The notes beneath the pieces are model-generated. The model saw only the letters and a list, made by a program, of their open reading frames with translations. It made no database searches and was not told the origin of the DNA. Below, piece after piece: positions 52,929 to 61,966 of a DNA stretch of 64,000 nucleotides. Each line of letters opens with the position of its first letter. The stretch's first letter is position 1. The stretch is taken from contig OZ245043.1 of the NCBI GenBank assembly GCA_965224285.1, positions 4,154,001 through 4,218,000 on the forward strand. The letters run 5' to 3'. The DNA is from JAJCYK01 sp965224285 (lineage in GTDB: Bacteria > Bacteroidota > Bacteroidia > Cytophagales > Cyclobacteriaceae). Made by a program: the position numbers and the translations under genes.

Positions 52929-53339
52929 ATGGTCAAACTGGAACACATAGGAATTGCTATAAGCGACCTGGAAGGGGCAAACCTTTGTTATAAGGAGTTA
53001 TTAGGGGGTGAACCTTACAAGCAGGAGGAAGTGGAATCGGAAGGGGTAATAACTTCCTTTTTTAGGGTAGGCAGCAGTAAGATCGAACTTCTAAAGGCGA
53101 CCAGGGAGGACAGCCCAATTGCCAAATTTATTGCCCGTCACGGTGAAGGGCTCCATCACCTGGCTTTTGAAGTAGAGAATATCTACCATGAAATACAACG
53201 GCTTAAAAATCAAGGTTTTAGGGTATTAAACGAAGAGCCAAAAAAGGGGGCAGACAACAAACTGGTTTGTTTCATACATCCAAAATCGACCGGGGGAGTG
53301 TTGGTGGAACTCTGTCAGGAAATTCCCCGGGACTATTGA
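52929..53339 (+). CDS. mce: Methylmalonyl-CoA epimerase
   Basis: Interconverts (2R)- and (2S)-methylmalonyl-CoA, the step that feeds MutAB. The 136-aa glyoxalase-fold protein begins VKLEHIGIAISDLEGA, with metal ligand His6, continues with EGLHHLAFEVENI (second His pair) and ends with HPKSTGGVLVELCQE, where the Glu completes the metal site. It is about 45 kb from mutAB, so the pathway is scattered. Its last seven bases overlap a small convergent lipoprotein gene. Confidence 0.95.
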   Translation: MVKLEHIGIAISDLEGANLCYKELLGGEPYKQEEVESEGVITSFFRVGSSKIELLKATREDSPIAKFIARHGEGLHHLAFEVENIYHEIQRLKNQGFRVLNEEPKKGADNKLVCFIHPKSTGGVLVELCQEIPRDY

Positions 53340-53461
53340 TATTGAATTGAATTATAGTATCTGTTCTTTTTCTTGCCTTTGGCGGTCTTATACTGAGGCC
53401 TTACTCCACAAGAGGCTGCAAATGAGAGAATTAAGCAACCAATCAACAATTTTCGTAACAT
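53333..53461 (-). CDS. Small lipoprotein, 42 aa
   Basis: A short gene, read directly from the minus strand: ATG at 53461, stop TAG at 53333. The product starts MLRKLLIGCLILSFAASCGV: a basic n-region, a hydrophobic core and a lipobox-like AASC with Cys18 as acylation site. The mature part is only 25 residues, basic and tyrosine-rich (RPQYKTAKGKKKNRYYNSIQ). I recall a similar short lipoprotein ending from other Bacteroidota, which supports a real gene, though I cannot confirm it here. It overlaps the mce stop by 7 nt, convergent. Confidence 0.7.
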   Translation of the reverse strand: MLRKLLIGCLILSFAASCGVRPQYKTAKGKKKNRYYNSIQYQ

Positions 53462-53589
53462 AGTTTTAAAGTTTGTACCAATTTAGCAGGCCCAGCCACC
53501 GATAAATAATGATAATTACCCCATACCAACATATGTAACTTTCTCTCCTATGTTGTAAATTTTTCTGTAAACCTCTTAAAATCAATAAT

Positions 53590-54630
53590 ATGCCCCAGGA
53601 ACCCACTAAACCCCAAAGGACAGAGCTGGAAACACTAGGCGAATTTGCCCTTATTGACCGATTGACCGGCGCTTTCAAGACCAGACATAGCAGTACGGTA
53701 CTGGGCATTGGAGATGATGCTGCTGCCCTGGAGACTGCCGATGGTTATACCTTGATTTCCACAGACCTCTTGCTGGAAGGAATTCATTTTGATCTCAGCT
53801 ACGTCCCCTTGGAGCACCTGGGCTATAAAGCGGTGGCGGTAAATGTTTCGGATATTGCAGCAATGAATGGGCAATGCCGGCAAGTGACGATTTCAATAGG
53901 GCTTAGCAACCGTTTTTCATTGGAGGCGGCTGAAGCTCTATACCGGGGCATTAAGTTTGCCTGTGATCAATACGAGGTGGATCTGATTGGCGGAGATACT
54001 TCCAGCAGCCAGTCTGGATTGGTATTATCAATTACTGCCTTGGGAACAGTGGATAAGGAGAATCTGGTAAGGCGTAGTGGAGCGGAAAAAGATGACTTGA
54101 TCTGTGTTAGTGGTGATCTGGGCGCAGCTTATCTCGGGCTGCAAATTTTGATCAGGGAAAAGCAGGTATTCCTGGACAACCAGGAAATGCAACCAGAACT
54201 GGACGATTATCAATACGTGATTGGCCGTCAATTGAAGGCAGAAGCTCGAACGGATATTATCAAATGGTTGTCTGATCACACCATCAAACCGACGGCTATG
54301 ATTGATCTCTCCGACGGCCTGGCTTCCGACCTGCTGCACATTGGTAAATCCTCAAATCTTGGAGCACGTGTTTACCTGGAAAAGATCCCCATTGATCAAA
54401 ACACTTTGAAGGCCGCTGATGAGTTAAAGCTAGATCCCATTACCTGTGCCCTTAACGGCGGTGAGGACTACGAGTTGCTCTTTACAATCAGTCAGCAACA
54501 TTATGAATTAGTGGCTGATGCTGTGGACTTGACTATTGTAGGTCATATGACTCAGGAGCCGGAATACCTGCTGGTGTTACAAGATGGCACTACAACCCCT
54601 CTAACTGCTCAAGGCTGGCAACATTTCTAG
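53590..54630 (+). CDS. thiL: Thiamine-monophosphate kinase
   Basis: Phosphorylates thiamine monophosphate to the active diphosphate. The 346-aa protein has the N-terminal GIGDDAAAL motif (39-47), STDLLLEGIHFDLSY, NVSDIAAMNGQ, GGDTSSS and DLSDGLASDLLHI, all typical of ThiL. The 3' end overlaps the next convergent gene by 4 nt. No TPP riboswitch was seen upstream. Confidence 0.96.
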   Translation: MPQEPTKPQRTELETLGEFALIDRLTGAFKTRHSSTVLGIGDDAAALETADGYTLISTDLLLEGIHFDLSYVPLEHLGYKAVAVNVSDIAAMNGQCRQVTISIGLSNRFSLEAAEALYRGIKFACDQYEVDLIGGDTSSSQSGLVLSITALGTVDKENLVRRSGAEKDDLICVSGDLGAAYLGLQILIREKQVFLDNQEMQPELDDYQYVIGRQLKAEARTDIIKWLSDHTIKPTAMIDLSDGLASDLLHIGKSSNLGARVYLEKIPIDQNTLKAADELKLDPITCALNGGEDYELLFTISQQHYELVADAVDLTIVGHMTQEPEYLLVLQDGTTTPLTAQGWQHF

Positions 54631-55010
54631 TGGTCTTCCGGATATGGGATGTACAGGAAGTTGGTAAAGGCCTGGTCCACCACAAATAGGCAACAAAACT
54701 CATCCGGATCCTTGTATGAATCTTTGAACACCTCCGGCTTATCTACCAATTTTCGTTGGATAAACTCATCAAGATACGTGGCGTAGTAATTCCACTGGGT
54801 GGAAGCTTCTTCTCTATTGATCAGCAAAGTCCCCAGGATCTGTTGAGATTTGCAAATAGGGAAAATGGGAAACTCAGAGAAGCCCCGCTTTCGGATTTGA
54901 TAACTGGCTTCTTTTAAGGTTTCTGCAATTAGAATAAAGTCCTGGGAAATGGTACCCAGGTATTTTCCGTCCAGCTCCGGGTCGTTGCCTTGATTCAGGT
55001 AATTCATCAA
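54627..55010 (-). CDS. Conserved-looking small protein of unknown function
   Basis: A 127-aa soluble protein that I do not recognise. It begins MMNYLNQGNDPELDGKYLGT, contains the hydrophobic core block GFSEFPIFPICKSQQILG and ends FLYIPYPEDH. It has no signal peptide or transmembrane helix. It lies 31 nt downstream of the DUF1697 gene and overlaps thiL at its 3' end, so it is a compact cytoplasmic protein. Confidence 0.75.
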   Translation of the reverse strand: MMNYLNQGNDPELDGKYLGTISQDFILIAETLKEASYQIRKRGFSEFPIFPICKSQQILGTLLINREEASTQWNYYATYLDEFIQRKLVDKPEVFKDSYKDPDEFCCLFVVDQAFTNFLYIPYPEDH

Positions 55011-55041
55011 TGTTAACTTTAGTCCAGCATGTGGGTTTTAC

Positions 55042-55575
55042 TTATTGGTTCCCCAATTCAATGAGTTTATTTAATGTATTGAAATTTCTAGTTGTTGCAG
55101 AGACCTCCAGTTTTTTCTCCAAGTAATTGTTATTTAATTTAGACCTGGCGGCATTACCGGGGATGTACATATAGGCTCCATGCTGGCCAAAACTCAATTT
55201 ATTTTCTCCAAAATCGTCTTTCAACACCATCTGAATATTTTTTGCACTGGGATTCTCTGAAAATGAAACGTAAAATACCCTGGATCCATCATAGCCGTCC
55301 CCGAAAGGGTTTCCATTCAGTAATTTTTGCAGTTCACTAACTGTTCGGACTACTACCTTGATGTCAGGGCCGATGTATTGCTTTATTAGATCATGTATCA
55401 AATCCTCAAGTTTCTTTGCAGATAAGGAGGTATCTACCAATACATTGCCACTAGCTATGTAGGTTCGTACATTCTCCAATCCGTTCTTACTCAATACCTC
55501 TCTGAGTTGAGCCATCGGCACCTTGTTTTTACCAATTGGCATAATACCTCTTAAAAGTGCAATTTTTGTTTTCAT
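55042..55575 (-). CDS. DUF1697-family protein
   Basis: Soluble 177-aa protein of the DUF1697 family, shown by the N-terminal KIALLRGIMPIGKNKVPMAQL, NVRTYIASGNVLVDT and NPFGDGYDGSRVFYVSF blocks. The fold is known to be ferredoxin-like, but the function is not established. It starts 14 nt after rlmD on the same strand and is probably cotranscribed with it. Confidence 0.9.
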   Translation of the reverse strand: MKTKIALLRGIMPIGKNKVPMAQLREVLSKNGLENVRTYIASGNVLVDTSLSAKKLEDLIHDLIKQYIGPDIKVVVRTVSELQKLLNGNPFGDGYDGSRVFYVSFSENPSAKNIQMVLKDDFGENKLSFGQHGAYMYIPGNAARSKLNNNYLEKKLEVSATTRNFNTLNKLIELGNQ

Positions 55576-55589
55576 TTTCCTTTATCCAA

Positions 55590-56996
55590 CTAGTCGCTTC
55601 TCAACTTTAATAAAACCACGCATTCAATGTGCGTGGTATGTGGGAACATATCAAAAGGATGTACCGAATCCACCCGGTATTTATGGTCCATTAGTGCCAG
55701 ATCACGAGCCTGTGTTGCGGGATTACAGCTAACATAAATGATCTTAGGTGGACTTATTTTCAGAATTTGTTGCACCACATCTTCATGCATCCCGGCACGG
55801 GGAGGATCCGTGATTAATACGTCGCAGGAGGGGTGTAACCGACAAACCTCCCGCAAGGTTTCTTTTAGATCTCCTTGATGAAAACTGGTGTTAGGCAGAT
55901 GGTTCAGGTCAGCATTAAAACGGGCATTATCCACTGCTTCATCCACCTGTTCAAATCCTATAACATTTGATACACTGGCGGCCAGGTACAGTGAAATAGT
56001 ACCGGTACCACAATAAAGATCAAACACAGTTTCATTACCCTTTAGTTGAGCCAGTTCAGAAATTTTATCATATAGCTGACGGGCCTGTTCGCTATTGGTT
56101 TGATAAAAGCTTTTTGGTCCCACCCGGAACTTCAACTTCCCCATGATTTCGGTGATAAAGGTAGTGCCAGAAAAATTGATTACCGGAAGATCGTAGAACG
56201 TTTCGTTACCCTTGGTATTTACCACGTAATTGAGGGAGGTAATTTCAGGAAATGCGGCATTTAATTTTGATAGCAATTCTACTATGTGACCAAGATGATT
56301 CTGTCCAACCTGTAAGATTGCCATCACCTCTCCACTGGTAGAAGTGCGGATCACCAGATTGCGCAGAAAGCCTTGTTGCTTTTTTAGATCGTAGAATTCA
56401 AGTTGATGTTCTAAGCAGTAAGATCTCAGCCAAAGTCGGATAGAGTTGGAAGGTTCTGGTTGCAGGTAACATTCCTGCAGATCAACCACCTTATCATAAT
56501 GGCGGGGTTTATGAAAGCCCAATCCTCTGCGATCGACCGGTTCCCCGGATCGAATCTCCTCAGCTTCCAACCAACGGTGGTTGGAAAAGGTAAACTCCAA
56601 TTTATTTCGGTAGAACCGGGTTTGGGGAGAAGCTACTGTGGGATTGACCGGGGGTATCTCAATTTTACCAATACGCTGGAGGCAGTCTTTTACATGATCT
56701 CTTTTGAATTCAAGTTGATATTGATAGTCCAGGTGTTGCCACTTACATCCTCCGCAGGTCCCGAAATGGGTGCAAAACGGGTCGCTTCTAAACGGCGAAG
56801 GTTTTACTATATTTTGTGGGATGGCTTCCAGATAATTTTTCTTCTTGCCTATAATTTTTATATCCGCCACATCCCCAGGGGCTACACCATCTACAAATAT
56901 CACCCGCTCCTGCCACCTGGCAATGCATTTACCATCAGAGCTGGGGCTTTCAATGTCAACCGCCGACAAAACTTTATTTTTAAAACCTTTAGCCAT
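55590..56996 (-). CDS. rlmD: 23S rRNA (uracil-5-)-methyltransferase RlmD-type
   Basis: RNA 5-methyluridine methyltransferase of the TrmA/RumA family. I use the ATG at 56996 (MAKGFKNKVLSAVD), giving 468 aa; the ATG at 57137 would add 47 unrelated residues overlapping the divergent gene. An N-terminal TRAM domain (about 5-60) is followed by iron-sulfur ligands Cys75, Cys81 and Cys84 (CTHFGTCGGC), the SAM motif VFDLYCGTGTISL, DPPRAG and the catalytic Cys in IIYVSCNPATQARDL. RlmD versus RlmCD specificity cannot be read from sequence. Confidence 0.94.
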   Translation of the reverse strand: MAKGFKNKVLSAVDIESPSSDGKCIARWQERVIFVDGVAPGDVADIKIIGKKKNYLEAIPQNIVKPSPFRSDPFCTHFGTCGGCKWQHLDYQYQLEFKRDHVKDCLQRIGKIEIPPVNPTVASPQTRFYRNKLEFTFSNHRWLEAEEIRSGEPVDRRGLGFHKPRHYDKVVDLQECYLQPEPSNSIRLWLRSYCLEHQLEFYDLKKQQGFLRNLVIRTSTSGEVMAILQVGQNHLGHIVELLSKLNAAFPEITSLNYVVNTKGNETFYDLPVINFSGTTFITEIMGKLKFRVGPKSFYQTNSEQARQLYDKISELAQLKGNETVFDLYCGTGTISLYLAASVSNVIGFEQVDEAVDNARFNADLNHLPNTSFHQGDLKETLREVCRLHPSCDVLITDPPRAGMHEDVVQQILKISPPKIIYVSCNPATQARDLALMDHKYRVDSVHPFDMFPHTTHIECVVLLKLRSD

Positions 56997-57072
56997 TTTA
57001 AAGGCATCAAATTTAGTTAAATCATCGTCTGGTTGGTACAATACTCCATCATTTATCACTATATTTATAAAT

Positions 57073-59310
57073 ATGGGAAAACCTCTACCTGTTGTAATTT
57101 TATTGATCTTTTGCTCTTTTGTCCCTCTCTCGGCCACTCATATTGTCGGTGGGGAGTTTGAATTGGTGCACATAGATGGGTTTACCTACCGACTGAATTT
57201 GATCCTGTATTTTGATCAGGTAAATGGCAGTCCTGGAGCGGAAGACCCCCAGGTACGCCCTTACATATTCCGTACCACTGATAATGTATTCATGGATTCA
57301 GTGGTATTGTTCAATGTGGGTTCTTCCTTTGTTCCCTACTCGCAGCCTAATTGTGCCATAGGTGATCTGATAACCCGCAGGATCCTGTATACTAATACTA
57401 TAGTGTTGTCACCTGAGCGATATGGTGACCCCGAAGGATACTACTTGGCTTGGGAGCGTTGCTGTAGAAATAATTTTGTCAGTAATATCAACTATCAGGG
57501 AGGCATTAATACAGTGGGACAGACATTTTTCCTGCAGTTTCCACCGGTGGTGCGAAATGGAACCCCGTTTGTCAATTCCACTCCAGTGTTATTTCCTCCT
57601 TTGAGGGACTATGGCTGTGTCGGTAAACCTTTTTTTACAGAATTCGGAGGTACTGATCTCGATGGGGATTCACTGGTATACAGTCTGGAAGACCCCCTGG
57701 ATAGTTCTACAGATCAGGCTTTTCCCACTATTACTTCTGCTCCGTATTTTTCCATACCATGGGCGCCAGGCATCGGGGTGGATAATATGGTGCCGGGAAC
57801 CCCCTCCCTTCGGGTCAATCGAAATGGATTGATAACAGTAACCCCTAGTTCCCGTGGTCTATTTGTATTTGCCCTCAAGGTGGAAGAGTTTAGAGATGGA
57901 GAAAAAATAGGAGAGGTAAGGCGTGATTTTCAGATGCTGGTGGTGGATGGCTGTGACTTCAGTACCCCGCCGGAAGTCTTTGCTACCGCCAGCGGAGATG
58001 ATGAAAGGCTGGCCGTAGACGATACGCTGCGGTTCACCTTTGATGAAGATAAATGCCTGGATCTTTTTGTGGTAGACCAAGATCCTGATGAGGTGATCAC
58101 CTTCAGGGCTATACCGGTGAATTTTGAAGGAGAATTGGCAGAGATCTTCGAATTTCCCTCCGGTATTACCGCTAACTTTCAAGATACTCTCCAGGTACAG
58201 GTTTGTCTACCGGATTGCCCACCGGATGAATCAGGGTTGATGATCGTGGATTTATTGGCTATGGACGATGCCTGTGCCGTGCCGCTGATTGATACTACAC
58301 GGTTGACTGTAGTTATCGAACCTCCGCCTAATAACAAACCGGAGATTGATCCCAAAATGGTCACTCATGTAGTTTCCAGTGAGAAAGAACTGTACGAATT
58401 GGTTATCAATGCGACTGATCTGGATGAGGATGACCTGATATTGGATATCATCCCGCTAGGGTTTAGTCTGGAAGATTACGGGATGTCCTTTTCTGAGGTT
58501 ATCAGTAATCCAGGTGCCCTGAGTACCGTTTTTACCTGGGACGCTGATTGTAGAAAATTTGATTTCGATAACCGAAATATCTTTAATCTTTTGGTGGTGG
58601 TTGATGACGAAGATGAGTGCAAGTTCAGCAGCCCGGATACCCTGCAATTGAATTTAGTATTTGAGATACCTCCCAATGAGGAACCGGTCTTAACCATTGA
58701 AGACACGGAGAATAACTCCATAACGGTAGATGTGAATAATCCCATTGATTTGAGTTTACTGGGATTTGACGCTGATAACGATTCTATCTTCCTGGATCTA
58801 CTTAATGACGATGACCATCCCATCCCGGACGGAGTGACCTTTACTCCGGTTCAAGGCCAGGGCAACATCAATACCAATTTCGCATGGCTACCGGATTGTG
58901 ATGATGTTATGCTGAATGAAAGCGGAGTATTTACCTTTGATTTCGTAATTGGGGATAACAGTTGTACCAATACCGCCCTGGATACGGTGACCTTGGAAGT
59001 ATTAGTGCAGGATGGTATAGTTGACTTCGATCTTGTTGATCCTAAGAACGTATTTACCCCACTAAATAATGATGATTTTAACCAGGTTTACTTTGTAGAT
59101 GATTTGCCTGAGGGTAATTGTCAAAATCAATTTGAAGGGGTGACCATCTACAACCGATGGGGAAAGCAGGTATTTGAGGATCACCGACTAGATTTTAGGT
59201 GGGATGGCTCCGGGGTTCCTCCAGGAGTGTATTACTACCTGATTAAATATACTAATAGTGAAATCAAAGGTTATGTTTCGGTGTTGGATGAAAATCCCAG
59301 CAGTCAGTAA
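57073..59310 (+). CDS. Secreted protein with gliding-motility-associated C-terminal domain
   Basis: Surface or secreted protein of 745 aa. Start chosen at the ATG at 57073, which opens a clear signal peptide (MGKPLPVVILLIFCSFVPLS). The body consists of beta-sandwich domains rich in Asp, with repeated forms such as DLDEDDL and DADNDSIFLDLLNDDD that look calcium-binding. Residues about 660-740 are the CHU_C/gliding-motility C-terminal domain (YNRWGKQVF, WDGSGVPPGVYYYLIKY), the type B sorting signal for T9SS export. It is divergent from rlmD; function of the body is unknown. Confidence 0.87.
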   Translation: MGKPLPVVILLIFCSFVPLSATHIVGGEFELVHIDGFTYRLNLILYFDQVNGSPGAEDPQVRPYIFRTTDNVFMDSVVLFNVGSSFVPYSQPNCAIGDLITRRILYTNTIVLSPERYGDPEGYYLAWERCCRNNFVSNINYQGGINTVGQTFFLQFPPVVRNGTPFVNSTPVLFPPLRDYGCVGKPFFTEFGGTDLDGDSLVYSLEDPLDSSTDQAFPTITSAPYFSIPWAPGIGVDNMVPGTPSLRVNRNGLITVTPSSRGLFVFALKVEEFRDGEKIGEVRRDFQMLVVDGCDFSTPPEVFATASGDDERLAVDDTLRFTFDEDKCLDLFVVDQDPDEVITFRAIPVNFEGELAEIFEFPSGITANFQDTLQVQVCLPDCPPDESGLMIVDLLAMDDACAVPLIDTTRLTVVIEPPPNNKPEIDPKMVTHVVSSEKELYELVINATDLDEDDLILDIIPLGFSLEDYGMSFSEVISNPGALSTVFTWDADCRKFDFDNRNIFNLLVVVDDEDECKFSSPDTLQLNLVFEIPPNEEPVLTIEDTENNSITVDVNNPIDLSLLGFDADNDSIFLDLLNDDDHPIPDGVTFTPVQGQGNINTNFAWLPDCDDVMLNESGVFTFDFVIGDNSCTNTALDTVTLEVLVQDGIVDFDLVDPKNVFTPLNNDDFNQVYFVDDLPEGNCQNQFEGVTIYNRWGKQVFEDHRLDFRWDGSGVPPGVYYYLIKYTNSEIKGYVSVLDENPSSQ

Positions 59311-59313
59311 TCG

Positions 59314-61740
59314 TCAAAATCCAATTCCAAATCTAAACCCCTGCTTTTGTTGAGCATCTTCTATCCAACTTTGATAGAAATCAATTCGCAGTATTTTGAA
59401 AATGTGCTCAAGCCCTAAGCCCAGTTCCCAGTAACTATCTGAGGTGCGCAGATAATTAACTGACAATACTGTCTGTATTTTGGTTTTTCTCAGCAAGGGG
59501 ATCTTGTTGATAATGAAACCATTAAAATGATGTTCATAATGAGCTTGGAAATAATGGTCTCGGGTACTGTATAAATAGTAATCCAGCAACTGATAGTTTC
59601 CTAATTCGAAATGGCCAAAAACCGTGCGATTACCATTGAAATGCTGGTAATCAATAAAGGTAAGGCTATCTTTTTGCAGGAGGCCACCATAGGCCAGCAG
59701 ATATCGCGCGCTTCCCCATAGACCCAGCCTAAAATTTTGAGCGACCTCGCCCCTTAGTTTTTGGAAAGTAATGTCCGAGCCCAAGACTCCGCTCAAACCT
59801 GCCTGATAGGATAAAGTTAATGCCGGCAGTTTAGATGGTAGTACAAACTTGCGATATGGTCGCTTTATATAGTTTTGTCCAGGCTGCCATTTTACTTGCA
59901 GGTCCAGCACTAATGCCTGATGACTTAGAAAATTGGTATTTCCCAATTCCAGGTTCTCTGGATTGTTGGAAGTGTATTCTCGTTCCGTGCGATCCTTTAG
60001 GGTGTAATCCGTACTATTGGATAATGACTCGCGCTGAGCCCATTCAATGCCGGACTTCAGATACCAACCATTAAATAATTCGATATCATGCCCTATCCTG
60101 AAATAAGATTTTTGGTAAATTTTCAGAAAATTCTTCTCCAATATCAGGCTGTAATAGCTGTTATCAAAGGGAGTTAAGGGGATATCACGGTTAATGGACT
60201 CAATATACCGCCCCCCATCTAGTCTTAGTGAAGAGAACCTAAGCGGGTTGTAATAGTATCTGGTGCGGATCCGGCCATAAAATTTTTCACTACTGAACCC
60301 ATAACGCAATTCCCCCTCAATGCGATAAAACCGGTGATCTTCATATCTCTGGGTAAATCTGACTCCGGGATTGATGACGAACCCCTCAACTGTATTGAAT
60401 TGAAGTAATTCCGTTAGGGCCGGAACCCTCCAACTTTGTTTGCGATAGCTGTCATGAAACGTTTTTCCTGTCAAGATGTGAGTAAGGGTGACCTTATTGT
60501 TCTTACGGTCAATAGAGTCTAGGTAAGATTCGCTTTCTTTAATTATTTGCAGACTGTCCTTTACCCGGTAATCTTCCGTTTCTTCAGCAGTTAAAGGAAC
60601 CGGACGGGTATCCTGCCAATAGATGCTGTCCTTTTTATTACTTTCTGCATCCACCGAGACGATTTCGTTATCAAAGAATCCAGCCTGGAAGTCTTTATTG
60701 AGCTGGTATTCCGAATATACTCCGATAAAGTAGCCATTCCCTTTAAACCCCAGAGCATTCAATTGAAAATCAAACTGCTGGGTTAGCAAGGTCCAAACTT
60801 CCTGGTTTCCCTGCCGACTGGGAGCATACACCTGCTTAATATGTAGGCTATCCACAAATTCGATTTGATGATCTTTTGTGAGCATCAGATCTACGCTATG
60901 AATACGCCAACTTCCATCGATAATATTTATATATCCTGAAAAGCTCGGATCGTGTCCTCTTCTGGGTATTACCTTAATGCGATGAACTTGGTTAGAACCT
61001 TCTTTGAAGCTACCTTCCAATTCGTATAGATAATACAACAGGGCCTGATCTGCTATAGGGGATATAAAAGCTCGTTCACTCAACCCCTCGGAATATATTT
61101 GATTTTCATAAAACGAGATGAGAAAATCTGAAGCCTGATTAAAACTAAAAGCCCGGTTGTCTCCGCTTACCTTACTGCTGATCACTTCTTCCTTAACTTG
61201 GTCAGGATGTTTATAATTCAGTTCAGAAACGCTTTCCGATAAATATACGATGCCTGTATCAACCGTTACCGGGATCCCCAATATCTGTCCGGGTGATTCA
61301 TCCAGGCGCTGCAGGCCTTTAATATATACCTGGCATTGGTAACCGGTAATTTCTGCCAGATGGAAGGCTCTTTTAGCAATGGCCTTCCGAATGATAGGAT
61401 ATGCCGGATCCTCCTCACCCGCCTGAATAACCAGGGCTTCCAATTCCCAAACCTCCGGGTGCATTTGCACATCCAAAGTGCCAGAGGGGGAGAGGGGTCT
61501 CTCAACAGTGGTATACCCCACAAATTTAAATACTACCAAGTGATCACCGGTTTTAATTTTAAGGCTATAATAGCCCTGGGCATTGGAGGTGGTGCCGTTA
61601 GTAGTGTTTTTTTGATGGACGGTGGCAAAAGGTAATCCCAGTCCATTTTCGTCCACGATACGGCCTTTAATCTCAACTTCTTGGGCATTGGTAGCGATAG
61701 ATGAGAGTAAGATAAAACTACAGAAAAACATCCTGGCCAT
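59314..61740 (-). CDS. DUF5686 outer-membrane protein with N-terminal carboxypeptidase-regulatory-like domain
   Basis: Outer-membrane-type protein. From the ATG at 61740 it has 808 aa and the signal peptide MARMFFCSFILLSSIATNAQ; the upstream ATG at 61773 would add eleven residues. A carboxypeptidase-regulatory-like domain (about 22-105; VEIKGRIVDENGLGLPFATV, YYSLKIKTGDHLVVFKFVGY) precedes the DUF5686 region and a predicted large beta-barrel, which ends in RFGIGF with a terminal Phe. The N-terminal domain resembles that of SusC/TonB-dependent proteins, but no plug or barrel motifs of those are seen. Its 3' end lies 3 nt from the preceding convergent gene. Confidence 0.87.
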   Translation of the reverse strand: MARMFFCSFILLSSIATNAQEVEIKGRIVDENGLGLPFATVHQKNTTNGTTSNAQGYYSLKIKTGDHLVVFKFVGYTTVERPLSPSGTLDVQMHPEVWELEALVIQAGEEDPAYPIIRKAIAKRAFHLAEITGYQCQVYIKGLQRLDESPGQILGIPVTVDTGIVYLSESVSELNYKHPDQVKEEVISSKVSGDNRAFSFNQASDFLISFYENQIYSEGLSERAFISPIADQALLYYLYELEGSFKEGSNQVHRIKVIPRRGHDPSFSGYINIIDGSWRIHSVDLMLTKDHQIEFVDSLHIKQVYAPSRQGNQEVWTLLTQQFDFQLNALGFKGNGYFIGVYSEYQLNKDFQAGFFDNEIVSVDAESNKKDSIYWQDTRPVPLTAEETEDYRVKDSLQIIKESESYLDSIDRKNNKVTLTHILTGKTFHDSYRKQSWRVPALTELLQFNTVEGFVINPGVRFTQRYEDHRFYRIEGELRYGFSSEKFYGRIRTRYYYNPLRFSSLRLDGGRYIESINRDIPLTPFDNSYYSLILEKNFLKIYQKSYFRIGHDIELFNGWYLKSGIEWAQRESLSNSTDYTLKDRTEREYTSNNPENLELGNTNFLSHQALVLDLQVKWQPGQNYIKRPYRKFVLPSKLPALTLSYQAGLSGVLGSDITFQKLRGEVAQNFRLGLWGSARYLLAYGGLLQKDSLTFIDYQHFNGNRTVFGHFELGNYQLLDYYLYSTRDHYFQAHYEHHFNGFIINKIPLLRKTKIQTVLSVNYLRTSDSYWELGLGLEHIFKILRIDFYQSWIEDAQQKQGFRFGIGF

Positions 61741-61966
61741 TCCCACAACTTTAACGACTCCAATTCGCACCATTTGGTCAATTTAAAAATAATAATTGAC
61801 TACAATTTAAGCCGTTTCATGGTAGTAAGGTGGCAGTTTTTACCGGTACCGGAGATTTTTTCCTCCAATCTCATATTGCCATGCCGGGTTTCGTGAAAGT
61901 TGCGGTCAAATAATTGTGTGAATCGTGATCAATAAAAAATTACGATCTTGCTGTTAAACTGGTATA

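Noticed and set aside
53462..53589. TPP riboswitch before thiL
   Set aside because: The 128-nt gap lacks the CTGAGA and related TPP-aptamer core sequences.
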